A stretch of 64,000 nt of DNA, taken from assembly GCA_002396085.1 (NCBI GenBank), contig DGWI01000012.1, forward strand, positions 120,066-184,065, written 5' to 3'. How positions within the stretch are numbered: position 1 is the first letter of the stretch; the number at the start of each line of letters is the position of its first letter. Positions 17,009 through 26,100 of this stretch are shown here, piece by piece. The stretch comes from Porphyromonadaceae bacterium UBA4262 (GTDB lineage Bacteria > Bacteroidota > Bacteroidia > Bacteroidales > Muribaculaceae). The position numbers and the translations under genes were made by a program. The notes under the pieces are model-generated. The model was not told the origin of the DNA and searched no databases. It worked only from the letters and a program-made list of their open reading frames with translations.

Positions 17009-17160
17009 AGATTTAATTCACCAAAAATCATAGGTCCATCTAGACTTTAGTTCCTCACCTAAAACCAACTGATAGGTGGGGCTGAACGGGCTATATCAGG
17101 CCGTTTTTAGCCCAATTTGGTTCTGATATGTAATTTAGAACCGTTCTTCGCCGCAAATTC

Positions 17161-17192
17161 TTGACATGATTCATGCCATAGCAGTAATTTTG
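17161..17192 (+). promoter_or_regulatory. Promoter of the secreted protein at 17272
   Basis: TTG (17161-17163), 21 bases, TAATTTTG (17185-17192). It gives a leader of about 75 nt. The preceding 150 bases hold a weak GGGCT/AGCCC hairpin and a single TCTAGA, no gene. Confidence 0.7.
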
Positions 17193-17271
17193 CACTCAGA
17201 TTGTATGTGCTGTGCATACTTATATTCGGTATCTATAAACCTTTTTATTCACAAAATTAAAACTTTTGCTT

Positions 17272-19089
17272 ATGAAAAAATTAACATTACTCCTGGTGTT
17301 GCTTGTCGCAGCAGTTACGGCTTCACCCAATGTGCAGTTCGCTAGTGTACGCCAACCTGTGCAGCGTTTTCAGGTCAATAAAGACTTGACACAAAAGGAT
17401 GCTGTGGCTGCCAAGAAAGCGATGAGTCAGATAATCACAGAGCAGCCCGAAGGTGCTGCCTACGACTACGTTCGCACTGGCCGAGCCACGTTCGGTTCAA
17501 GTGGGGGATATGTGGCAGTCGGCAATCAGGACGGTGCAGTTCGCATCGTTTATGACCCGGATGGGACGACAGTTTATGTTCGTAATTTACTCTACAGGTT
17601 GAATTATTATTTTGGCCACACTTGGGTACAAGGAACTATTGCCGACGGTGTACTGACCATTCCCATGGGACAGGCTATCTATTATAGCCCAGACTATAAT
17701 GCCGACATCGTCCTGTGCTGGGGAACGACCTACGACAACAACGGCCAGATTGGTTTCACCCGTGATGAGAGTGTGACCGAAGTCACCTTTACGGTTGGTG
17801 AGGACGGTAGCCTAACCCTTAACAATACTGTCGCCCCCACAACGCAAGATCCATCTGTGATTGAGGCTTATCTGGGCACAGGATTGACAGCCTACTGGAG
17901 CGATGACAACAGTTTCACTGGATTTATGAACTGGAACTCAGTATTCTCTGACCCACACGAGGCCTCTGATGTCCCCACGCTGATCACTGAACAGCCCGAG
18001 GGCGAACTACTCACTTTCATCCGCAGTGACGGAGGTTGCCTCTATAATATGTCATTTGATATCGGTCTCACAGAGCAGGAACCTACCAAGGTGCGTGTCG
18101 TTCTGGGTGAGGACGGCAAAGCATGGATCCAGAACCCGATGTACTGGTACGACAATAACAACACATGGGTCGAGGGCACTTACGACGATGCTACAGGAAT
18201 CATAACAGTTCCTGTCGGTCAGTATTTATCTTATAATGAAATACCTGACTATGGAATCCAAATGATGTGGGGCGAATCGGTCATGCATCAGAACATCGAC
18301 GAGAGTGGTGAGACCTACTATACACTTGAATTCATCCTGCATTCTGATGTCGAGGCAGTTGAGTTCAAGATTGATGGCAATAAACTTCTCCTGCTTGACA
18401 CCAAGGGCGACGTACACGCCGAATGGCCTGACAACGTGGTCGGAGAGGGGCTCTTCGGCATGAGAAGCGACACTCGTGCGTTTGACGCTCTTGAGTATGG
18501 TTCAGAAGCTTCTCTAATCAAAGAAGGTCCTGCAACACCCGCCGACCCGACCGATCTCAACTGGTTTGATAGTGGGGCGGAGCGAGGTGGTTCAAGACTC
18601 GATTTCACACTGCAACTGACCGACATTGATGGTGAGGCTCTCGACCCCGAGAACATGAGTTACAGCATCTTCACCGATGATGACCAACTCTACACTTTCG
18701 AAGCCGCAAAATACACTTGGGATCGCTTGGCCGAGGATTATACCGAGGTACCTTATTCTGTCTGGAGTCATGGTATCTATCTTAGAGGTAATGGATGCAA
18801 TTTCTATCGCACCAATGCCGAGGGCTTTGATCCATTCTTCACTCGCCGCATCGGAGTTCAGGCCATCTATACGGTTGATGTGCCCGAGGGCGAGGGTGCA
18901 CCCAAGAAGGCGCCTGTGGTCAATAAGTCGAACATTGTCTACTATGAGCTACCCAACGTAGCCATCGAGACGATTCAGGCTGACGCCAACACTGATGCTC
19001 CCATCTACAACATCATGGGGCAGAAGATGACTGGCAACCTGCCCGCTGGTATCTACATCCAGAACGGCAAGAAGTTCATTGTCAAGTAA
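17272..19089 (+). CDS. Secreted protein with internal duplication and sorting-domain-like C-terminus (module 2)
   Basis: 605 residues, function unknown. The signal peptide is KKLTLLLVLLVAAVTASP. Two related domains follow: the first starts ITEQPEGAAYDYVRT, the second LITEQPEGELLTFIRS, and both continue through similar blocks (HTWVQGTIADGVLTIPMGQ and NTWVEGTYDDATGIITVPVG, then a Trp-Gly near their ends). This shows an internal duplication of about 180 residues. The C-terminus, IYNIMGQKMTGNLPAGIYI followed by NGKKFIVK, closely fits a type IX secretion sorting domain. ATG 17272 is used, since the frame before it begins only with TTG. It parallels the 5668 protein of module 1 in position but not obviously in sequence. 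Confidence 0.8.
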   Translation: MKKLTLLLVLLVAAVTASPNVQFASVRQPVQRFQVNKDLTQKDAVAAKKAMSQIITEQPEGAAYDYVRTGRATFGSSGGYVAVGNQDGAVRIVYDPDGTTVYVRNLLYRLNYYFGHTWVQGTIADGVLTIPMGQAIYYSPDYNADIVLCWGTTYDNNGQIGFTRDESVTEVTFTVGEDGSLTLNNTVAPTTQDPSVIEAYLGTGLTAYWSDDNSFTGFMNWNSVFSDPHEASDVPTLITEQPEGELLTFIRSDGGCLYNMSFDIGLTEQEPTKVRVVLGEDGKAWIQNPMYWYDNNNTWVEGTYDDATGIITVPVGQYLSYNEIPDYGIQMMWGESVMHQNIDESGETYYTLEFILHSDVEAVEFKIDGNKLLLLDTKGDVHAEWPDNVVGEGLFGMRSDTRAFDALEYGSEASLIKEGPATPADPTDLNWFDSGAERGGSRLDFTLQLTDIDGEALDPENMSYSIFTDDDQLYTFEAAKYTWDRLAEDYTEVPYSVWSHGIYLRGNGCNFYRTNAEGFDPFFTRRIGVQAIYTVDVPEGEGAPKKAPVVNKSNIVYYELPNVAIETIQADANTDAPIYNIMGQKMTGNLPAGIYIQNGKKFIVK

Positions 19090-19127
19090 ATCATCGTGGG
19101 GACAATGTCCCTCAAAAACTACACACC

Positions 19128-19161
19128 AGCCCCCAGAGCGACTCTCCGGGGGCTAGTTTTA
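19128..19161 (+). terminator. Intrinsic terminator after the module 2 secreted protein
   Basis: AGCCCCC plus AGAG (19128-19138) pairs with CTCT and GGGGGCT (19142-19154), then AGTTTTA. It lies between convergent genes and may serve both. Confidence 0.85.
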
Positions 19162-19177
19162 TCTCTTGTGAGGCGGT

Positions 19178-19657
19178 CTAGAACAGTGATATCAGGTATT
19201 GGCCGAAGCTAACAAGCAACCATATCATCAAGGCAATCAAGGCCAGAAGCAGCCCGAGGACGGCTGCGGCCTGCCAGGCACGCTGATTGACTTGCCGGAT
19301 GACGGTCTCGTCGCCCTCGACGAAGCCCCGCACCATGGCCATATTGCGCGCGTTGGATCGATGGAACGCATCGATGATGTCACCCACAAAAAACGGAATC
19401 AAGCCCAACAGGATGTCGCGCAAGGCATTGTTAATCACAGCAAGGGTCAACGGCACACTCTTAATGACTCGCGCCGAGAAATAAATAAACGGGGTGGCGC
19501 ACAACAGCGAAAAGGCATCGCCCCAGCCAGGGATGAAACCAATGATGGCGTCCAGGTAGTAGCGGTCCATGTATCGCTCCAGGCTCTCCATAGCGTGATA
19601 CACCTTGCTGTCTTGCAGCCGCCTGAGCTGCTGTTCGCGTTTCTCCTGTTTGTTCAT
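19178..19657 (-). CDS. DUF4112 family membrane protein
   Basis: 159 residues. The N-terminal half has the DUF4112 signature (MDRYYLDAIIGFIPGWGDAFSLL region), followed by SVPLTLAVINNALRDILLGLIPFFVGDIIDAFHRSNARN, and a C-terminal membrane helix (AAAVLGLLLALIALMIWLLV). Its function is unknown; the GWGD and GDIIDAFHRSN motifs are the conserved family features. It stands alone on the minus strand between two terminators. Confidence 0.85.
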   Translation of the reverse strand: MNKQEKREQQLRRLQDSKVYHAMESLERYMDRYYLDAIIGFIPGWGDAFSLLCATPFIYFSARVIKSVPLTLAVINNALRDILLGLIPFFVGDIIDAFHRSNARNMAMVRGFVEGDETVIRQVNQRAWQAAAVLGLLLALIALMIWLLVSFGQYLISLF

Positions 19658-19763
19658 CAGTCCTACCGATTTGTCACAAAAACTTCAATTTCAAACAACG
19701 CCATGCAATAATAATGCCAGCCTGGTTGGCCAATAAAATAATGACAGACATATAATTATAAAG

Positions 19764-19803
19764 CAACAGGCCCCGGAGCGAAATCTCTGGAGCCTGTTGT
19801 TTT
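19764..19803 (-). terminator. Intrinsic terminator of the 19815 gene
   Basis: CAACAGGC (19764-19771) pairs with GCCTGTTG (19792-19799), with CCGGAG/CTCTGG extending the stem. It lies 11 bases beyond the stop codon of the minus-strand gene; TTTT also follows on the plus strand. Confidence 0.7.
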
Positions 19804-19814
19804 GTGTCTGAATG

Positions 19815-20792
19815 CTAGTTTGAGAACTTGCGGGTGATGGTCATGACCTCCTTGCCATCCTGGGTGATAGTGCAGCGGGTGATGCGACCCTTTATGTCGA
19901 TGTCGTAGGCAAACTTGCGCTCGCCGCCGGGTGTCTCGCTCTCGGTCACCTCGTTGATGCCGATGAGATACTTCTTGAACGTGGCACTGTCGTAGTCGTA
20001 GAGGTAGCGCAGTGCCTTGCCGCCAGTCTCCTCGCGGATGATGTAGCCATCGTTGTAGACAAGTGTGCGACGCGACGAGCCATCGGTGAACACGACCTTG
20101 GATATGGCACCGTTGTCATTGTAGGTCATCACCCACTTCTGGCCGCTGTGACTTGTCAAGATTTCCAGTTTGTCGTTGTTGTCATAGAATGCCTCAAAGT
20201 CGCTCTTGGCCCCCGCACGGTTCATCTGCTTGAGTGCATAGCCGTGCAGATTGTCGTAATTGTAGGAATAAGTGGTCACCACAGGCTTGGGGCGGGTGCC
20301 CATGATTGACGACTTGACCAGCAGGCCCTTGTCGTCGAAGATGAAGTAGCAGTCGCGTGCCTTGCGACCATCGGCAAAGGTGATGTGCTCATCCACACGC
20401 CCCGTGCAACCATTGAAACCCACATCCATGTGCTCGAAGCGGTAACTGTGCGTAGGGTTGTTCACAAGGTTGGCATAGAACGTGCGAATGCGAGGCTCCT
20501 GTGCACCATTCTCGTCGATATATTCGGTGAGTTCGGCCAATGTGGTCTTATCGTTGCAATAGCGGCGCACGATGGCAGCATCTCGCATCTTGCGTGCCTG
20601 CTCGATGTAGAAAGACTCGGGATAGTTGTTGATAAAAATCTCCCAGGCATCCACCGTGTTGAGGTTGCGCGCCGTGTTGTAGGCTTCGCGCTCAATGAAT
20701 CGTTGTTCCTTGAGATCATCGGCACTCTGCTGTGCCGTTGTTGTCACTGCCAGTGCCATGAGCACCAGCGCAGTCCATATTTTCTTGTGCAT
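19815..20792 (-). CDS. Secreted protein with YD-like beta repeats, function unknown
   Basis: 325 residues with a signal peptide (KKIWTALVLMALAVTTTAQ). The N-terminal part is helical (EREAYNTARNLNTVDAWEIFINNYPESFY), like a TPR/tetratrico-type segment. The rest consists of short beta-hairpin units such as KARDCYFIFDDKGLLVKSS, KPVVTTYSYNYDN, KWVMTYNDNGAISKVVF and RRTLVYNDGYI, a pattern like the MORN/YD-type repeats seen in Bacteroidales exported proteins. I do not recognise a specific family. The start is ATG 20792 (MHKKIW), because the upstream codons of the longer frame fall at a -7 box at 20820. Divergent from the hydrolase gene at 20939. Confidence 0.75.
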   Translation of the reverse strand: MHKKIWTALVLMALAVTTTAQQSADDLKEQRFIEREAYNTARNLNTVDAWEIFINNYPESFYIEQARKMRDAAIVRRYCNDKTTLAELTEYIDENGAQEPRIRTFYANLVNNPTHSYRFEHMDVGFNGCTGRVDEHITFADGRKARDCYFIFDDKGLLVKSSIMGTRPKPVVTTYSYNYDNLHGYALKQMNRAGAKSDFEAFYDNNDKLEILTSHSGQKWVMTYNDNGAISKVVFTDGSSRRTLVYNDGYIIREETGGKALRYLYDYDSATFKKYLIGINEVTESETPGGERKFAYDIDIKGRITRCTITQDGKEVMTITRKFSN

Positions 20793-20819
20793 ACAATCGA
20801 TGTGTGTCAGTTTAGGCGG

Positions 20820-20827
20820 CAAAGTTA
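20820..20827 (-). promoter_or_regulatory. -7 box for the 19815-20792 gene
   Basis: TAACTTTG on the minus strand (20827-20820), 27 bases before the ATG. No well-spaced TTG is visible. Confidence 0.5.
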
Positions 20828-20888
20828 ATCATTTTAATTGACAAAGCCTCGTACACAGCACATAATTTTCATTTTCGAAGCGTAGCGA

Positions 20889-20919
20889 TTGCTCGTATGA
20901 CTAATTATTGCTATATTTG
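20889..20919 (+). promoter_or_regulatory. Promoter of the glutamine amidotransferase-like hydrolase
   Basis: TTG (20889-20891), 20 bases, TATATTTG (20912-20919). The transcription start would be about 20926, so the leader is very short and the upstream ATG at 20897 is excluded. Confidence 0.65.
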
Positions 20920-20938
20920 TCGAAAAAATATGGAAACG

Positions 20939-21907
20939 ATGAAACGATCAACATTCATGCGGCTTGTGCTCACCGCCATGATGTGCCTCAGCCTGAGCAG
21001 TTGGGCAGTGGCACAGGTGCGTGTAGGCATCGCCTGGCAACGCTCGGTCGACAACTACGACCGCGTCATTCACTCGATTGTCGCTGCAGGCGGGCAGCCG
21101 GTCATCTTGCAACAGTTGCGGCCCGCAGGCATAGACTATGACAGCATCAATGTGAGCAAGAAATACCTTGACAAGCATGGCATTCTGCTCCAGCCCTGGG
21201 CCGATCAGGTGAAGCGCGACACTTGGCACGGGAGCAAGGCCGAGGAGGCATTGCGAGGTGTTGACGCTGTTGTATTCTTGGGTGGAGGCGATGTCAGCCC
21301 CACCCTGCTGGCCACGCCACAACCCTGGCATGGCATCGAGGCCGAGACCAACCACGATGCCACCCGCGACCTGTCGGAATACCTGACCATGGCCTACTGT
21401 CTGGACCACGACATCCCCATTCTGGGGCTGTGCCGTGGCATGCAGTTGTTAGGCGTCGTTTCGGGTGCTCCGCTCATCCAAGATCTTCCCGCCTATTTAA
21501 ACAGCCTCGGCAAGAGCGACCGATATGTGCACCGCAGCGACCGTGACCGCGAGGGCGAACGCCACTACACAGCACACGATGTGCTGGTCATCGACCACCA
21601 GTCGCTGTTGTGGCGCATCGTTGGCACCAACACCATTCATGGCGCTCCCTCGTGGCATCACCAGGTGGTGGGCGATGTCACGGGTACACCTCTGCGTGTG
21701 ACAGGCATCACACGCGACGACGGGGTGGAGGTCATCGAAGCCATTGAACGCACCGACAAGCACTTTGCTCTGGGCGTGCAGTTCCACCCCGAGACCGCAG
21801 TGCGCAAGCATCTGGACCACGAGGCCGACGAGGCCTTGTTCATGCCAACCAATGAAGGGCTAGCCTATTTTCGTGCCCTGATCCAAGCAGCACGGAGGCG
21901 ACGTTGA
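20939..21907 (+). CDS. Gamma-glutamyl-gamma-aminobutyrate hydrolase family protein (class I glutamine amidotransferase-like), exported
   Basis: Peptidase C26-type hydrolase of 322 residues. The triad is visible: nucleophile Cys in PILGLCRGMQLLGVV, and His-Glu in GVQFHPETA. The oxyanion-side loop VVFLGGGDVSP also fits. Relatives cleave gamma-glutamyl bonds (PuuD, folylpolyglutamate hydrolases). Unusually for PuuD-type enzymes it begins with a signal peptide (RLVLTAMMCLSLSSWAVAQ), so it likely works in the periplasm. The start is taken as ATG 20939; ATG 20930 is possible. Its last 43 bases overlap tail-to-tail with the glycosyltransferase gene on the other strand, so the Arg-rich C-terminus (AARRRR) is shared with antisense coding sequence. 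Confidence 0.87.
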   Translation: MKRSTFMRLVLTAMMCLSLSSWAVAQVRVGIAWQRSVDNYDRVIHSIVAAGGQPVILQQLRPAGIDYDSINVSKKYLDKHGILLQPWADQVKRDTWHGSKAEEALRGVDAVVFLGGGDVSPTLLATPQPWHGIEAETNHDATRDLSEYLTMAYCLDHDIPILGLCRGMQLLGVVSGAPLIQDLPAYLNSLGKSDRYVHRSDRDREGERHYTAHDVLVIDHQSLLWRIVGTNTIHGAPSWHHQVVGDVTGTPLRVTGITRDDGVEVIEAIERTDKHFALGVQFHPETAVRKHLDHEADEALFMPTNEGLAYFRALIQAARRRR

Positions 21908-22587
21908 ATGCGTTGTAAGATGGATTGATTAGGTAAGTCACCGACCCACGATGCGGCATAGTGGTGAATGGCATGAGTGAGCGGGGTAATGGTGACTTGG
22001 CCAGTGAAATAGTTCACCGGGCAGAGCCATTGCCAGGGGTAGATGGTGAATCCAGCACAGCGGACGATGCCGTCGGCAACAGGCTCGACAGGCTCATCGG
22101 CCATGAGGCGGCGTGTGATGTCGACAATGGTATCGCCCTGACGGCCCGTCAAGGAGACGAAGTGTGTGTGTTGATAGTGTTTGAGCATACGAACAATGAA
22201 GGGGTGGCCAGGCTCGCAGGCCATGCCCAGCCCCATGGCGCAGTGCAACACCGCATCGTCGCGATGCTCAGGTTGCTCTTGCCCCATGAAGGGGCCCTGC
22301 TCTAACATGTCGTCGAGCGGGCGCAACAACTCGACATCGGTGTCGAGATAGATGCCACCATGATGGCTGAGAATCCACAGTCGCGCATAGTCGCTGACAT
22401 AAGCATACTGGCCCAAACGGTAGGCCTCGGCAGTGTATGGGACGCTGTAAACGTCAAAGTTGTCCTCGTCCCACTGCTTGATTTCGCAACCGGGCATGTG
22501 TTCGCGCCACGACGCGATGCAGCGCACCGCCAACTCGGGCAGTGGTTTGCCGCCAAACCAGCAGTAGTGGATGACACGCGGTATCAC
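21865..22587 (-). CDS. GT32-type glycosyltransferase (DXD sugar-binding family)
   Basis: 240 residues. It begins IPRVIHYCWFGGKPLP, the typical start of capsular and OCH1-like transferases, and carries the nucleotide-sugar and metal binding DXD in GGIYLDTDVELL at about residues 77-88. The preceding YAYVSDYARLWIL is the usual helix of this family. It presumably transfers a sugar from a nucleotide donor to a cell-surface glycan; the acceptor is unknown. The ATG overlaps the stop of the SemiSWEET gene as ATGA, so both are cotranslated. The 3' end overlaps the convergent hydrolase gene by 43 bases. Confidence 0.88.
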   Translation of the reverse strand: MIPRVIHYCWFGGKPLPELAVRCIASWREHMPGCEIKQWDEDNFDVYSVPYTAEAYRLGQYAYVSDYARLWILSHHGGIYLDTDVELLRPLDDMLEQGPFMGQEQPEHRDDAVLHCAMGLGMACEPGHPFIVRMLKHYQHTHFVSLTGRQGDTIVDITRRLMADEPVEPVADGIVRCAGFTIYPWQWLCPVNYFTGQVTITPLTHAIHHYAASWVGDLPNQSILQRIQRRLRAAWIRARK

Positions 22588-22856
22588 TTGGGCTTCTTGA
22601 AGTAGTCGTTATACATCTTGATGCCGAAGATGATGGCACTCATCGTGGTCGTGAGCACGTTGCAGGTGAACAGCGGCCAGTTGCCAATGAGCCACCCCTG
22701 AATGGCGAAACACAAGCCTCCCAGCCCCATGAGCAGGAACGTGCCCATGGCGATGTCGTCGGTCTTGCGGGTGCGCACGGTCTGGATGGTCTGTGGAATG
22801 TAGCCCAGAACCATGCTGATGCTTGCCACCCATCCAAAAATTAGACTAGGTTCCAT
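22584..22856 (-). CDS. SemiSWEET sugar transporter
   Basis: 90-residue protein with three hydrophobic helices: SLIFGWVASISMVLGYIPQT, GTFLLMGLGGLCFAIQGW and FTCNVLTTTMSAIIFGIKMY. The PQ-loop motif GYIPQTIQT lies in the first helix. Bacterial SemiSWEETs are three-helix units that dimerise and pass mono- or disaccharides. The start is ATG 22856 (MEPSLIF); the frame continues upstream to 22952 but that part encodes no family sequence. Coupled by a 4-base overlap to the GT32 gene. Confidence 0.88.
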   Translation of the reverse strand: MEPSLIFGWVASISMVLGYIPQTIQTVRTRKTDDIAMGTFLLMGLGGLCFAIQGWLIGNWPLFTCNVLTTTMSAIIFGIKMYNDYFKKPK

Positions 22857-22952
22857 AGTGTCTATATAATTTAAGGTGGTTCTATAAATTCCCAAAAAGT
22901 TATGTAGAGGTTTCGGCCACCTTGGGCGGCTTGCCGACATATTTTGCGCCAA

Positions 22953-23012
22953 CTTGCTGAGCCGTAGCCCGCTACTGCCTCAGCAAGGTTGTCATAAAAT
23001 CTGTTCGACAAC
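22953..23012. other. Strong tandem hairpins in an intergenic region
   Basis: CTTGCTGAG (22953-22961) pairs perfectly with CTCAGCAAG (22979-22987), with an inner GTAG/CTAC. A second hairpin, GTTGTC (22988-22993) / GACAAC (23007-23012), follows directly. No U-run ends either one, so it is not a plain terminator. It could be leader structure for the SemiSWEET-GT32 operon, or a small RNA. Confidence 0.45.
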
Positions 23013-23051
23013 CCACTCCAAGCTGTCTCGAGCAATTTCTAGAACCCACCT

Positions 23052-23132
23052 TTAGAATTAAGAATTTAGAATTAAGATGGATCATGCAGTCGCCATGATT
23101 CTAAATACTTAATTCTAAATTCTTAATTCTTA
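23052..23132. repeat. Inverted heptamer element after the tricorn-like gene
   Basis: The left arm 23052-23076 (heptamers TAGAATT and AAGAATT) is the reverse complement of the right arm 23108-23132 with one mismatch in 25. The core between them has a small CATG...CATG pair. It begins 11 bases after the tricorn-like stop codon on the minus strand. Confidence 0.85.
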
Positions 23133-23142
23133 GTTAGATTTG

Positions 23143-26100
23143 CTACTTGATCTCGCGCAGCAACTCCTCGACAGCAGCCTTGAGTTGACGATCCTCGCCC
23201 TTGACAATGGTTGCCGGATCTTGTGCAACCTTGATGTCGGGCTCGAGTTGCGTGTTCTCAAGATATGAGCCATCGGGCAGACGATAGCCGATGATGGGCA
23301 TACCATAGACCAACGACGGGTCTTGCAGCGTCTCCCACGACACACTGCTCATGGTTCCGGGCACAGGCATACCAACCAACTTGCCGATGCCAGTGTGCTG
23401 ATATACCCAGGGCGTGCCGTGAGCGTTGCTGTAGCAAGCCTCGCACTGCACCATGATGCTGGGTTTGTTCCAGCGACGGCTGGGCATGTCGCAAGCCTCG
23501 CGGCCACGGATGACCTGCGTGAAATACTTCTTGCCACTGAACAGCACCTCGATGTCCTCGTGCAGGCGACCACCACCATTGTAGCGGATGTCAATCACGA
23601 TACCATCCTTCTTGTAGTACTTGCCCATGACCTGACTGTAGACCTCGCGGTAACTCTCATCGTTCATCGACTGGATGTGCACATAGCCCAGACGACCACC
23701 CGAGAGGCTGTCGACCAGGTGAGCGTTGCGCTTGACCCAACGCTTATAGAGCAGATTGTTCATCGCGCCATTGGTGATGGGCAGGATCACCTCATCGAAG
23801 GTCTTGCCGCCCTTGTCGCGAATGGTGACCAAGGTCTTCTTGCCTGCCAGTCCATTGAGCAACTGTGTGTAGTCGTTCTCCTCGTTGATCTCGGTGCCGT
23901 TGATTTTCTCGACAATCATGCCACGACGCACCTTGCTCGTCGAGCGGGCGAACGGTCCCTTCTCGACCACCTCGTCAATCTTCAGTCCCTTGCCGGTGTA
24001 GGTCCAGTCGAACAGCAGACCCATGTTGGCAGTTGCCTCACTGCTGCCGCTGGCATAGTAGCGTCCACCCGAGTGCGACACGTTCAACTCGCCCAGCACC
24101 TCGCTCAGCAGGTTGGCGTAGTCATAGTTGTTGTTGATGTGCGGCAAGAATTTGCGGTAGGCATCGCACATCATGTCCCACTTGCAACCATTGAGGTCGG
24201 TGCGGAAGAAGCGTTTGTTGACCTGATGCTGCATGTGGTTGTACATATACTCGCGCTCGGCCGCAAGATCCATCTTGACCTCGGCCTTGTAGTTGATGGG
24301 CGTGAGTTTGTCGCCTGCCACGGTGAGTTTATTCATCGAACTGCCCAGAACAAAGATGTTCTTGCCGTCGCCACCCATCTGCAGGTTGGCCCAGCCCGAG
24401 TTCATCTTGTTGACGAGCTTGGTCGAGTGCTTGCGCATGTCCAATTTCCACAGGTCATAGCCGCTCTCAAACTTCGAGAGGTAGTAGAGGCTCTCGCCGT
24501 CGTTGGTGATCATGGCACTGGCGATGCTGCTCGAGTTGGGTGTCAGGCGCACCACACGGTCCTCGATACCGTCCAGCTCGACCACGATGTCCTTGACTTC
24601 TTCCTTCTTCTCGTCGGCCTTGTCATCCTTCTTCTTGTCTTTGTTTTTCTTATCGGCCTCGGCCTTCTTCTTGTCGGCCTCCTTCTTGGCCTCTTTCTCA
24701 GCTTCCTTGACCAACTCGTAGTCCTCCTTGCTCATGCGGTATTTGTCGTAGGCGTCCTGGTTGACAAAGGCCAGCAGCACGTCATCCTGCGAGCCCCACG
24801 AGCCGTGGGCACGCATACCGTAGCGGTTGCTGGTGAACAGGATGGCATTGCCCTCCATGACCCACTTGGGTGCCTCGCTGAAGTATCCGCTGCCGGTGAT
24901 ATTGGTGATTTTGCCACCGTCGGCACTGACAATGCCCACGTCGGTGTAGGGATCGCGCTGGTTGGCGATATAGGTCAGTGTGAACCACTTGCTGTCGGGC
25001 GACCAAGAGTAGTCAAATCCGCCGTTGGTCTCATACCATGTTGAGCCATCGGTCACTTGATGCACCTTTTTGCTCTTGAGATCCATGACCATGAGGCGGT
25101 TGCGATCTTCGATAAAGGCCAATTTCTTGCCGTCGGGACTCACATCGGGAGCAGCACGCTCGACAGTGGTCGACGGCAACAGTATCTCCTCCTTGATGGT
25201 GGTGGCGTTGGGGAAGTTGGGGTCTTCCTTGCGTTCGATGGTCGCCTCGACCAGTTGCCAGTTGCCATTGCGCTCGGTGGCATAGTAGAGGGTGCGGTTG
25301 TCACTGCCCCACGACAGACCATCCTCGGCTTGCGGAGTGTTAGTGATGCGCTTGGTCGTGCCGTACTCAACCGAAGTGACAAAGACCTCACCTCGGGCAA
25401 TGAAAGCCACCTGCTTGCCGTCGGGCGAAGCCACAGCACTGCTGGCGCCACGTGTCATGGTGGTGCGCAGCACGTCTTCCGAGTCATCATGGAAGAGGTC
25501 AATCTTCACCTTGCTAGGCTTGCCACCCTGTGTCTGAGTGTAGATCTCACCATCGTAGGTGTAGCACAACGTGCCATTGCCTGCGATTGACAGGAAGCGC
25601 ACGGGGTGAGTTTTGAACGAGGTCACGGCCTTGATGGCACCAGGTTGGTCAATGGGGAATTGATAGACATTCATCGAGCCGCCATTGCGCTCGCTCAGGA
25701 TATAGACTGTCTTGCCATCGGCACTGAGCACGGGGCTGCGATCCTCGCCGGCATGGTTGGTCAGGTTGGTGTGCTTGCCCGTGTTGGCATCATACTTCCA
25801 GATTTCGCGCGTCACGCTGCTGGTATGGTGCTTGCGCCATGCGTCCTCCATACCCTTCTGGTCCTGATAGACCATGAATTTGCCCTTGCTGTCCCACTTG
25901 AGTTCCTCGGCAGGTGTTCCCAGCACTTGCGTGGTGCGGCCACCACCGACGGGCACCTTGTAGACCTCGGTGAGTCGACCGCTGGGGAAGGACACACTGC
26001 TAGCAGGATCCTGAATGGCAGCCGAGAAATAGATGTACTTGCCATCGGGGCTGAATGCCCAAGGCAACTCGCTGGCCGAGTTGGTAGTCAGACGGGTGGG

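Noticed and set aside
22857..22952. N-terminal extension of the SemiSWEET protein
   Set aside because: The extra residues are basic and unlike the family; 90-residue SemiSWEETs begin at the first helix.
23323..25044. 573-codon open frame antisense to the tricorn-like gene
   Set aside because: Antisense shadow: Leu/Val/His-rich translation mirrors the Lys/Glu codons of the other strand.
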